From contig JAQPZY010001569.1 of assembly GCA_029931535.1 (NCBI GenBank), forward strand, positions 2,389,001-2,453,000: DNA of 64,000 nucleotides, in the 5' to 3' direction. The notes below the pieces were generated by a model that saw only the letters and a list, made by a program, of their open reading frames with translations, searched no databases and was not told the DNA's origin. Position numbers and translations under genes: made by a program. This DNA comes from Margaritifera margaritifera. Lineage: Eukaryota > Mollusca > Bivalvia > Unionida > Margaritiferidae. Shown in pieces: positions 1-11,500 of this stretch (position 1 is the stretch's first letter; every line of letters begins with the position of its first letter).

Positions 1-704
1 CATGTTGCCTAACTGCTTGACATAATTTAGGCTTGAATTTACAATATTCAACAGTTTGTTTGCAGATAAACAAAAGTACACATGTAACTTAAATTTTGTT
101 GAACTTAGTTTTAATGTGAAAATCCCACAATTATATTGAAATCCTATGGCGCATTTCTCCATATTACGCTTATGAAATGTCAGTCTACTTTGAACCAGGA
201 AGTGACTGTTAAATGTGATGCATCACTAATGGCTCTATGTGACTGAGCTCACATTAGTAGCTCATGACATTTATTGCCTTTTTTGTCAGGTTACCACGTA
301 TCTCAATCTGTTTGCACTTGAAATTTGTTATTTTTCATTTTTGTGTTGTCATAACTGAAAGCCATTTGTTCTCAATGAACATCATATCCCTAAACAAGAA
401 AACTGATGCACAAATTATGCTGCAACAATGGGACTGAAATTTTTATTTTTATTTTGATGTTGCCATATACATACTTGGGTGAAGCCTCTTCTGTAGTTAA
501 TTATTGAATACTTAAATTAATGCGCCAATAACTGCATATCTATACAACGTATGTATCTCGCATATTCATAAAAAAGGAAAAACTTAAGTACAGTGTTTAT
601 CTTGTTATACAGACCAGCACTAATCGTTTTTTAATAATGCACATACTTTTCTATCGTACTACCCGACATCTGAAAATTTATAAAACAATGAATAAAAGCA
701 ATAT
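1..704. other. Upstream intergenic DNA, nothing recognised
   Basis: AT-rich DNA with no reading frame, repeat or RNA gene that I can support. Confidence 0.5.
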
Positions 705-1370
705 TAGTATTCGCACACCTCATGCTTGTTTGTACCCCCTACTGATTTTAAAAACGAAAAGCATCAATGATATAAAAAATACACAAAACTTAGTCATTTC
801 ATTCATCAATTTATAATTTCTAACGTGACTGTTGCCATCCATAACACTGTCAACTTATTGACATTTCAAACCAAATGGAATTAGCTCTTGATGTAAACAA
901 GCAGACAGACTGCCCACCATCCTTTTCTGATTTCTAGAACAGTACATTTCAGTAAAAAGTGTGTCATCTGAGTCCAATATTTGCAATGTCTAGTTTTAAT
1001 ATCGCTAAAAATAACTGAACAAATAAAATGGGGAAACTCTTGTATACATGTGTTCAAAAAGACTCCTAAATTTACGGAATTATTGAGATTATCAAAGACG
1101 GTGAACTACATTGCATCTGTTGTTTGAAAATATATACTCGCCCATGCAAATAATATGGTGACCGTGTTACTCAAAAAACTCCCGATTGATTGAAAACGCC
1201 AACAAGTTGACAGTATAATTTATGGACCCCCTGGAGACAATCAGGTTAGAAATTATTAAATTGATGAATGAAATGACCAAGTTTTGTGCATTTTTGATAT
1301 CCTTGATGCTTTTTGTTTTTGAAATCGCTGGGGGCGGGTACAAACAAACTGGAGGGTGTGCGAATACTAT
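705..1370. repeat. Foldback repeat, arms about 170 bp
   Basis: Left arm about 705-872, right arm about 1188-1370 in reverse complement, with a spacer of about 315 bp. Shared blocks include TAGTATTCGCACACC, AAGCATCAA(T/G)GATAT and GTCATTTCATTCATCAATTT. It could be a MITE or foldback element. It lies 1.1 kb upstream of the dixin start codon. The small minus-strand reading frame over the right arm has no features of a gene. Confidence 0.8.
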
Positions 1371-2428
1371 AATACACCTTTTGTGATTCAAAGTCACACT
1401 CCACTCTTCATATTTAGATAAGTTCATACTCTAGTGGGCAGTTGAATAAGCACAAATGAGAGTCCAGAGTAGATGACATGTTGGAAAATTATATACGAAT
1501 GACAAAAGAAATGCCAATTAGCAAAAGAAATAGATTAATGTAATCTTGATTTCGATCCAGGAAGATGAAATGTGTCTGATCTAATTCCAAAAACAATTCC
1601 GGAATCTAACGATACCAGTACACCTGACAAGATAATATAGTAGAGTAATCAGTCACCTTCTTGGTATACTCTCAAATCCATAAGATTGGTGCAACATAAA
1701 GGTTTACTTACGTCTTATTCCATAAATTGTCTAAGTTTCTCAATCTTTTTAAAAATAAAGTATATTACTAGCCAGCTGTTTTGAAAATATATCTTTTTAA
1801 TGCACTTAATTGGAAATGTACTTCTTATACATTTTTATTTCGCGGATATATTGGCCATTATGAATTGATATCGCTTCCGTAGTTTTGTAATTTCAAAACA
1901 ACAAGTGTCAAAACCGTGATTCCATAATGTGAACTTCAAGAAATGCAAATATGTATCATCGATGCGATGTGCAGTCCTGATATAGGCTAGGCAACATGCC
2001 AATGACGGTTATAGCGATATAGAAGCGTTCATTATCGCCACAGTTGTGTGCAAACGGTTGTTTACATGCGTTGAAACGACTGAGTCGTCAGACGATTCCC
2101 ATGTTACTGTTGGGGCGATTGCTTTGAGAGACTATGGACTTCCAATAGCCGTTGCAAATCAAACTCACTTTTTCATCAAACTTGAAGACTGAACTTTTCT
2201 TCTCCATAACACCTGGCACTTCGAGTCATAAAAATGTCAGGAAAGAGAATGGTTGCAAACCGCAATTTTCTGTGTGATTAATAGTTTGGAGTTCACTCAG
2301 TTACAATACAGCTGGTGAAGTAAATTAACGTTTACGAAAATTTATTTGCTATTAAGAGTCCATTCGTTCAATATGATTTCAGTGTGTGGTTTCGTCATAA
2401 TAAAATGGAGATACTAATTTAAATAAAT
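1371..2428. promoter_or_regulatory. Probable promoter / 5' UTR region of DIXDC1, no motif assigned
   Basis: This is the DNA directly upstream of the start codon. The part around 2040-2120 is richer in CpG (ACGACTGAGTCGTCAGACGA) than its surroundings. I see no convincing TATA box or initiator, and transcription start cannot be placed. The assignment rests on position only. Confidence 0.3.
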
Positions 2429-2500
2429 ATGTCTGCCTCACCTGTGAAATCTCCAGACAGTGAAGAAAGTGGAGGCTCTCGGTCATGGGTTGAATGGAGT
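2429..2500 (+). CDS. DIXDC1: DIXDC1 coding exon 1 (start codon)
   Basis: ATG at 2429 opens MSASPVKSPDSEESGG and runs to ...VEWS, then GTAAGT at 2501. The start is chosen because an in-frame TAA lies just upstream (2420-2422), position -3 is A, and the 24 codons end in phase 0, matching exon 2. This short acidic, serine-rich N-terminus before the CH domain is not conserved in sequence with vertebrates as far as I can judge. A further 5' untranslated exon or alternative first exons cannot be excluded. Confidence 0.8.
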
Positions 2501-5500
2501 GTAAGTGTGAACTAATTGCAATGTTGGTATGAAAGTATACATTTAAAAAAGTTATTGTTAGAGGAGACATTTTTCTCACAAATTCTTTCAGTTCTCAAAG
2601 TTCCGATTCTTAGCAGCTAAATCCCAAACTGAAACAGTACTTGTATAAAATCGCCCTTTACTGCTAACATTTTGAACACTGGCAAGACTGGTCACATGAT
2701 CAGCTATAGCCTGTATGACATTGTTATGATAAGGAGATAACGAGTGTCATGAGTGATGTTGTGTAAGTTGAAAATGTTTACTTCCAACATCATTTTATTT
2801 AGGTTTCATCGTATAAATGATATCACAAATTAAAATGTTAAAAGCTGACTTTTATATAATGATGCAAAAAAGAAGAAAGTTTCAAATGGACTATATATCT
2901 AGGGTCCACGCCGGACTCCAATTTGAGGGCAAACCAACTTCTTTCCCCAGTCGAAACAAGGCAAAGTGGTCGAAAAATAGGGAGAAATGACTAAAGAGAG
3001 GTCAGCATTTTGAATGTTCAAAACAGTAACTTAAAACAGATATTTTACTATACATTTGAAACTAATAATATCAAACCAAAATAAGATATTAAAATGTGTA
3101 TTTGTTTGAGCAAAATTGTTGTTTAACTTAATTTTGCAAAAGACAGTAACCTCAGAAATAGGTTACTATTGAAAATGGGTGATTATTATTGAGGTATAAC
3201 TTATTGCATACTTTTACAGGATGAAATGTGAAATTTATTTCTCTTCACTAGCAGTCAGCCTATAAACTGCAACAGAGTAATAATTTTTATGTGATTGGGG
3301 TACAAATAAATTCCTGGAATTTCACTTAAAGCTTTATGTGTGAATTTTCACTGGGAAGTATACAGATTGAAATGTAATTGCAGACATAAATAATCATTAA
3401 ACTGACATAAATTTACCAAAAGGCATGAAAACACTATGTTTAAATGGTTTTAAAGTGCTCTTTGAGCAGAAAAAAGACACAAGTTGATATTGTACTAAGA
3501 ATACAAAAGTTCTGTTTGCCTAAAAGAGGGGTGGGATGATGTCGACTTGAGAAAAGGTAGTAATCTTAGCTTTTTTCTGCATATTCAGGTGAAATTACAG
3601 GCAATGGAGCTAGTATTTCACCTTAATCACCCCCTAGCATGGACCCTGACATCCATTTGTTTAAATTTGGGATATAGTTGCTAAGAATGTAAGCACAGCT
3701 TTTAAAATTTTAGAAATTTGTTTTCTCACACAAATTCTCTCAGTTTTCAAAGTTCTTGCTTTCTTTGCACCTATATCCCAAATTGAAACAACACCCTAAT
3801 GAAAATCACCCAGAAGTATTAACCTTTTGAACATAATCAAGACTGGCCACGGCATGCCATGATTATGTCACAACTGAATATAGTTGATTTGAAACTTTTT
3901 GCTGATTTGCATCATTATATAAGAGGCTGCTAACATTTTGATTTTGTGATTTCATTTTTATATTGATAATGAAATCCAATTCTGTTCGAAGCAAAAATTA
4001 GCAGTTTGCAGAATAGTACTCATTATCATAGCAGTGTCATACTGGCTATACCCAGTTTTACATAATCATGTGGCCAGTATTTCCTGTGTTCACAATATTG
4101 GCAGTTAAGGATGATTTTTGTAAGGGTGCAGTTTCAATTTGGCACTTAGCTGCTAAAAAAGTAATAACTTTAAAACTGAAAGAATTTGTGAGAAAAACAT
4201 CTCTTACAACAAATTTTGGTTTTCTGATGCAAACTAATCTTACCAGTGTTTAAATTAGTTAAAATACTAACTGGGTCAAGCATATACAGTTTTCCTGAAT
4301 ACCCTATTTCGAAAGTGTAATGGCATTTCAATGAGGGTTAACAATAATAATACAATAAAAATAACCACAAATAAAAATCCCAAAGGGATTACAAAGAGCC
4401 TTGGTTCACAATACATCCAACTTAAATGCCGATTCTTAGCAACATCTACAAGCAGGCTGTTATAAGTTTGTAAACTCTTGAAGTCAAATGGTACTAGTCT
4501 CTATATAATGAAGTATTTAGTAAACGTCCATGGGTTATGGCTGAAAATAATATCTGGTCAAGTCAAGCCTTCAAAAACTTGTCAGTTCAAATTTTCTCTT
4601 TCCAAGCATCTCATGTTAATGGTAAATTTTAACAAGTCCTTTTAAGATTACAGCAATTTCAGCTCTAATACAAACACATCACATAAAGTTAGTACATGCA
4701 TTGTGTAAATCTTAACATGCAATGTTCAAGATGAAAAGTTATCTAATGGAAAGTATCAGATATATTTTTCTGATAGGCAAGCTACATCTGGATATCTGTT
4801 TGCCCATGCAAAAATTAACTTGCTTCAGGCAACGAAAAGAAATTTTGAAGGCCTGAAAGCCCTGTTAATCCAGGAACTTTAGTTCCCACCCAGTCGTTCA
4901 CAAATTAACAAGCCAGCTGGATTAACAAATCACTATAAAGAATAATATAGGATGTGTTTCCAGAAATGGTGGGGGCCCTGTGTGGCCAAATGCTCTAAAG
5001 CGCTTGCCTTTACAGATCACTGACAGCTCACCTCTATCCACGTTGGTTCGAGTCAACATGGGTGTATGAGGAAGCTTGCCAGTAGCTTCCCGTGGGTCGG
5101 TTCTTCCCGGGTTCTTCTTCCACCAAATATACTTACTGCTATGTATAGCCTGTCATGTGCTGAAAAATGGCATTAAACCCACAAAACCACAAACCAGAAA
5201 TGGTGGATAGGGCACACAGACATTGTAAAAGAGTATGGATTAAAGATGTTTCATTAGTCACAGATTGTATACTTTCTGTAATCTCTCTTTCACAACATCA
5301 AAAACCAAATACAACATTCTGGAAAAATATGTTTAGACAGATAGGCAGGTACCATTTGATTAAAACAGTTTATAAACTAGTGCAGTACACAGATTAGATT
5401 GACTATCACAGTTTACTTCCAAGACCACTGGAAACAGTCCTGATTTCATCTATAACACCTGGGTGTTGCATTGTGAAGTGGGGTGTAATTCATTGACACT

Positions 5501-8500
5501 AGCATGACTGAAGATGGTCAATACACTGTGAGTACTGTATTTTGCTTCATTGTTTAAAACAGACCAATCAGATATTCAGTAAATTTATGTATGTGTAGAA
5601 AGAAAGGGTAGTATGGATAAATAAATACATAATAATTGTGAAATAATAATGGGTGTTGATGTGGGATGGCTTTTAAACACAGACATAATTAAATAGTAAC
5701 GTAAAAAGGTAGGTAGTGCCTTGTAATGTGTTTATATATACTGTAGTATCATCAATTTTCGTGGGGGATCAATTTTCATGGTTTTTGTTGTTGCCACGAA
5801 CCACAAATTTAAATACCCAACGAAAAATTAGCCATGTATGATGACGACGGCCCCCCCCCCACTCCTGCTTATTTTCTTACTCTGTGTCGTTCCTAGAGAT
5901 TAAGGAACCTGCTAGTATTTCATAAATCAACGTCAATACTGTAATTTGGAAATCAAATATTAGCTTTTACACGTGTTTGTTTTATTTTAAACCTTTGAAA
6001 AAAGAATTATAAAGCATTTTATATTGTTTCAATGCACACGTGTCGATAAGATATCCGATAGCTGTAATTTCCACTTACTGCCTTAAATCGATATGTGAAA
6101 TAAGTAAGGACAGAGAGAAACGAGAAAAAGTATAAGGTATTCAAAAACTAGTAATGTTGAAAATGAAAGAAAGAATAATAAAAAATAATAGTATATGAAA
6201 ATTAAATTAAATACTTATTCAAATCAATCCTTCACTCGAGTACAATTGTTGAACAATTTAAATCCTCCTGAAACCACATTTAATCCAAAAGAACAACAAG
6301 CCTGTAAAATACTGGAACAATTGCTTGAAGCACTATTATTAATGAAACACTACTTATATACACTAATTACAGCAGAGTATTAAAGCTCACACTTCACTGA
6401 TTTTGGAACAAAGCCACTGTATCAACATCGTGCCAAACAAGTCTCAATGTACACACAAATGCTTGTCAGGTAAATAATCCCCAAATTGCAGAATTAAACG
6501 TGCACTTTCTCCAAACCACTAATAATTAGGTCCCATCTATCACTCATTGTTGCATGAGCTGCAATTATCCATTCAGCCCAAATTGGCTTGATTAATGAGG
6601 TTGCAATCAGTGATCGTCACCGGTAGCATCTTCCTTTTTTTCGTGATGGCCTCCATGACCTGTTTCGCATACCAGTTGTAGAAGTGTGATTTTAATTATT
6701 CTTTGTACTCTTTATTTATTGTCAAGTCTAGTGGTTGAAGTTGGTCTGTACATGAGGCAGGGACAAACAAATGCGTGATTCCACTGTCTTTCAATTTAGT
6801 TAGCATCTTCTTGCATATATGGGCTCTAGACACATCAAATATTGCCACTGTCTGCTGATTGCATTGAGCAAAGGGCAGTCAGTCACGTGTCTTGTTTCCT
6901 TTATGGATAGTGGTTTAAGGTAGAGATCATACAGGTTACTTTAATAACCAATTGACTTAGTGTTACAGTCTGCGTCAGCTTCCTTTGATGTTGAGCACTC
7001 GAGACGAAAACACAGTGTAAGTGATTGACCTTGACATGAGTGTTATTTGTGATAATAGAGGCGGTAGTATTGTTTTAGTGTTGTTGGCTGCGTCTGCTTA
7101 CATTGATGTTATTCACTTGGACAAAAAACACGGTGTCAATATTGAACTTGTCAGGTTTTTGATTTGTGGTCATACATGTGAAAGTATTGTTATAAACATT
7201 CAAGTGACCGCCGTTTGCATCGGCAGAGTTTTATTCTTTCTTATTCTTTATTTTGGGTATTTGTAAAGGTTAAAACACGAAATTAAACACTTAGTAATAT
7301 GCAAACTTTGACAGGCAAAACCATGAATTTAAGAACCCACGAAAATGTCTTTTTTTACAAAACCACGAAAATTGAGCCCCACGAAAATAAATGATGCTAC
7401 AGTAAGTAAAAGTTAGCTGTAGCAGGCTTGAATTGTGTAAAGTCACTTATAGAATAGTTGATGGTTGGACCTTCCATTCTAATGGTATTTCTGCTTGAGA
7501 AGTCAAAGACTTGTGTTCAAGTCTTGACAATCTCTGTACTTCCTCTTTTCCTCTTACACATAAATAAATTATTCACAGTTTCTAGAACATTTTATGTGTA
7601 CCAAAAATGTCCTTTTAGGGGGAGGGTTATTTATCCCAGTAGTAATTTCACTTGAAGATTATGATTATTGACTCTGAAAATGCAAGTTTTAAAAAGCTCC
7701 ACAGTTTTTTAGTTACATAGTTTTGGTTTGGTTTTGGTGTTTTAAGGGACATCAACACCAGTAGGTTATTTAGTGTTGAAGCAAATGGAGTAAAGTACCT
7801 TGCACAATGACATATCAAGGTAGCCGACCCCAGCTGATTCGGTGGTAGGACAAAAAAAAACCTGCACCCTTTCGGTTGCGAGCTTGGCCTGCTAACCACT
7901 GCACCAACATAGCTCCCATCCCCATTAGTCGCCTCATATGACGTACAGGAGGGCACATCAGGCCGATTCTGCATACCTCAAGATTACAGTTTTAAGTGTT
8001 CAAAGACTTCTTAATGTATCACATCCATGATTGACTTTTTTTTGCAAAATCATTCCTACTTTAAGTAATATTTGAAAATAAACAGGTTATGGAAGGATCA
8101 GGGCTGTGAGGCATGAATAGCAACATTCAGTAGTCATTTATATACAGTATTTCTCCTACGTGAGGACTAGGGGACCAGCCTAAGAAATTTGTCAAAAGTA
8201 GACGTGGGCTTATTATCAGACAATAAAATCTTCAGTAAATATGAAGCAAAATTTTGTAAAGATGACGCTGGGCTTATAGCCAGGTATTGGCTTAACGTCA
8301 GATAAATACTTGTACCAAGAGCTGATTTACTAAGTAATGAAATATGTTATTTCTATAGTGCTTTCTACATGTTATTCATTAACCAGCACAACAGCTTTTG
8401 TTTAAAATGATAACTAATATTTAGGGTTCTCAATAGATGCGTACCCTCAGGTTTTGGTGCTTGGATTTTTAATTTGACACAATTCTGACACATGGAAATT

Positions 8501-11500
8501 CCATCCTGTGTGTTTTTATGATGCACGTTGATTTAGGCCATAGCACCAGTCTTTATTACCCTTGATTCACCTCTGGCATAATTTCCTGCTGAGAGCACGC
8601 TGTCCATAACAAATTGACTGTATGCGCCAGTGATCGACATTTACTAGACTACTGTTTACACCTTATTAGTCAATAATATCGCACCTATTAACAATATGAA
8701 ATGGGCAGAGTTAACAGTTCACTGATGTCACGCTTAGGTGGGCATAACTGAATCAAGGTTAGATTGTTTTGAGATTATCTTTGGCATTTATGATAAAGGA
8801 AGTGGGAATTAATTTTGACCAGATTGGATGAACTTTTGATCAAAATATTGGTGTTTGTTTGATTACCCATCAAACTATAATCAATTAGACAAAACTGTGG
8901 AAAAAATTGTCAATGGTAAGTGGACAAACTTTAATTGTGTTTAATTGGTGATAAATTTGCTTTAATCAGTGAAACGTTTGAAAATTTGGGTGTTTTAATT
9001 AATGTGTCATTGAGTAAGAATTGACCGGACATTACACTCATTGATTTATTTCATGCTTTGGAATTACTCAAGAGTGAATAAGTAGATGGAAATATGTTGT
9101 TGTATTTGATGTATCTGTGAACTGTTAAATCACAGTTACTCACAGAAGTATATTTTCTTTTCTGTCTCGGTCTTAGAAATGACCTGCAAGTGATGATTAT
9201 TCTGACCCTCAGACTTGCATACCTGTGACAGAACCAGGATTTCAAACCAGTAGATTTGCAAATTTTGATCAGTAGATTGACTTCTAAAAAAGGTAGATTT
9301 TTTATCGGCATAAATTTTATGTGTTTTCAGGGGATTGAAAACAAAACAAATTCATTTTGTCACATAATATGTATTCTCTTCATATTATAATAAAACACAA
9401 ATTTTGAACATGATTCTGATTCATAATCTGATGGAAAATGTTACAATAATAGTTAGTTAATATGAGCCAGTATATTGTTAATTAAATGAAAAAGGAACAG
9501 TTGTACAATTCACAGTTCACTGCAAAGATTTTTTATAAAATCCACAGGCATTTTTCCTTCACAAGATCACTGTCACTAGTTTTCTGGTCCAGACTTCCCC
9601 TTGAATCACTCTGGATTTTCCGAAGAATGTGGAATGTCCTCTCTGCGTCAGCATTGGAATGTGGCAATGATAGGACAACTACACTCAGTCCAAAAATCTG
9701 TTGGCAAGTTTCACCACTAATTAATTTTAAACAAATCAGATTTAGACTTGAAATAAACAGTTAAAAAACACATGATTTTAATCATTTATCCCAACTTTAA
9801 AATTAAATATTAAGTAATACATTTTTAACTCGCGGATATATTTTATCTAGGACTTGAACATAATTGTTGTGCTTTTATGCTGATTTTCTAGAAGTCTGAA
9901 CTTCACATTAGTAATATCTGGTTCACTGGTGATGACCTTGGTTGAAACAAACTTTCCCAGAAGCTTTCTTAGCAGCCTGGTCATGTCTACATGTAGATGT
10001 CCAATCATTGATTCACCAGCCTCAAAAGACACAATGCAAAGTCAGGACCTTTGCTACTCGCCTGCACACACTTAAATTCTGGTATCCAAGCGTTGTTAAA
10101 CTTGTTGTAGTATTTCTTAGCTAGTGGCTTCTTAGCGTTGGGAGAAAGCGGACGTTTCGGAATTTTGACATGAATTGAAAAAAAAATATACAAGCTGCCC
10201 TTAAATATTCATCTTAAACCATTGTGAACAATACAAGAACAATTAAAAGACATTAAATCAAAATACTTAAGTGTTTCTGCCAAGATCATTTTTGGTCGGT
10301 CTCTCCATTTTTATCTTCCTTCCACGACAGATCGGCCGAGTTTTAATCAAAGATTCATGGATTACATTTGATCCTTTTATTATTTATAACACCTCAAACA
10401 ATATCCCGCATTTGGCATAAAACTCTCCAAATTACAACAATAAGGTAATCAATTAGCCGCTTCTTGTGTACACATTGCTAACAATTGTAATCCGGCTACT
10501 CATAGCATAGGTCGAATATTTCTGGTTCCCAGTAGACTGGTTCTGGCTGGTTTATCTAATGTGTTGATAAAACGCGTAAAAAAACCGGGGTTTTAAAAAA
10601 AAAAAAAAAAAAAAAAATCCTTGAAATTTTCAAAATCGGTAGATTTCGACTACTAAACGGTATGTGCGGTAGACGGTCTTTAAAACGGTATTTTTGGCCT
10701 ACCGCCGGTAGAATCACAGGTATGGACTTGAAAGAAACAGAAAGTTAGTAACAATTCTGAGGAGAATAAATCTCGAAAAGAGGTAAGAAATCTTAAGCAT
10801 CAGTTTGCTCCCCGAATAATGAACAATCCCAGCTATGAACTCATGACTCAAAAACAAATGACTCTTGAGATTTTCCTATTGACTCTTGAGATTTTGGCTC
10901 TATTAAGAACCCTGAATATTGTTGGAACATGTTGTTCTCTGACAAAACTCATGGTAGCAAGAGTTTGCTTCCAAGACCTTGGGCTTCAAGAGAGAGTTTT
11001 TTGTCAAGCCCTTACTAGTGGAAAAGTCAGTCATAACAGTCACTTTTCCAACGGCATTGTTGATAGTCTTGCTGTTGGTCTTGTTTTTTCATTTGCTTGT
11101 AAATGTTTCTTTTACCTCTTGATTCATTCTGTTCATACAGTAAATTGTTGAATATTGTCTGGATGATTGATTATCAGGATCAGTGATAAATTTGTACATA
11201 ATAAATCATGTATTCAGGGAATACTTAGTCATTCCAACTGATTGATAAGTCTGTAGAAGTGGCTTCCATATAGTAAATGTCTTACTGTATATGTAATCAG
11301 TAGAACAAACAACATAGACACTGATCTGTCAGTGCATTATGCGACAGCAGATCTGGGTCTATATTTGTAGTTGGACACAATTTATAAGCAAGTATATGTG
11401 GTATATGTCTTACTGTATTTGTGGCTTCTCCTGAAATAAATGTACTGTATATACTCGCGTATAAGCCAATACCAACTGCAAACTGCATAGACCCAGATCT

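Noticed and set aside
10819..11151. 110-codon plus-strand frame in intron 1
   Set aside because: No domain, hydrophobic low-complexity content, partly made of short direct repeats, and no splice or promoter evidence.
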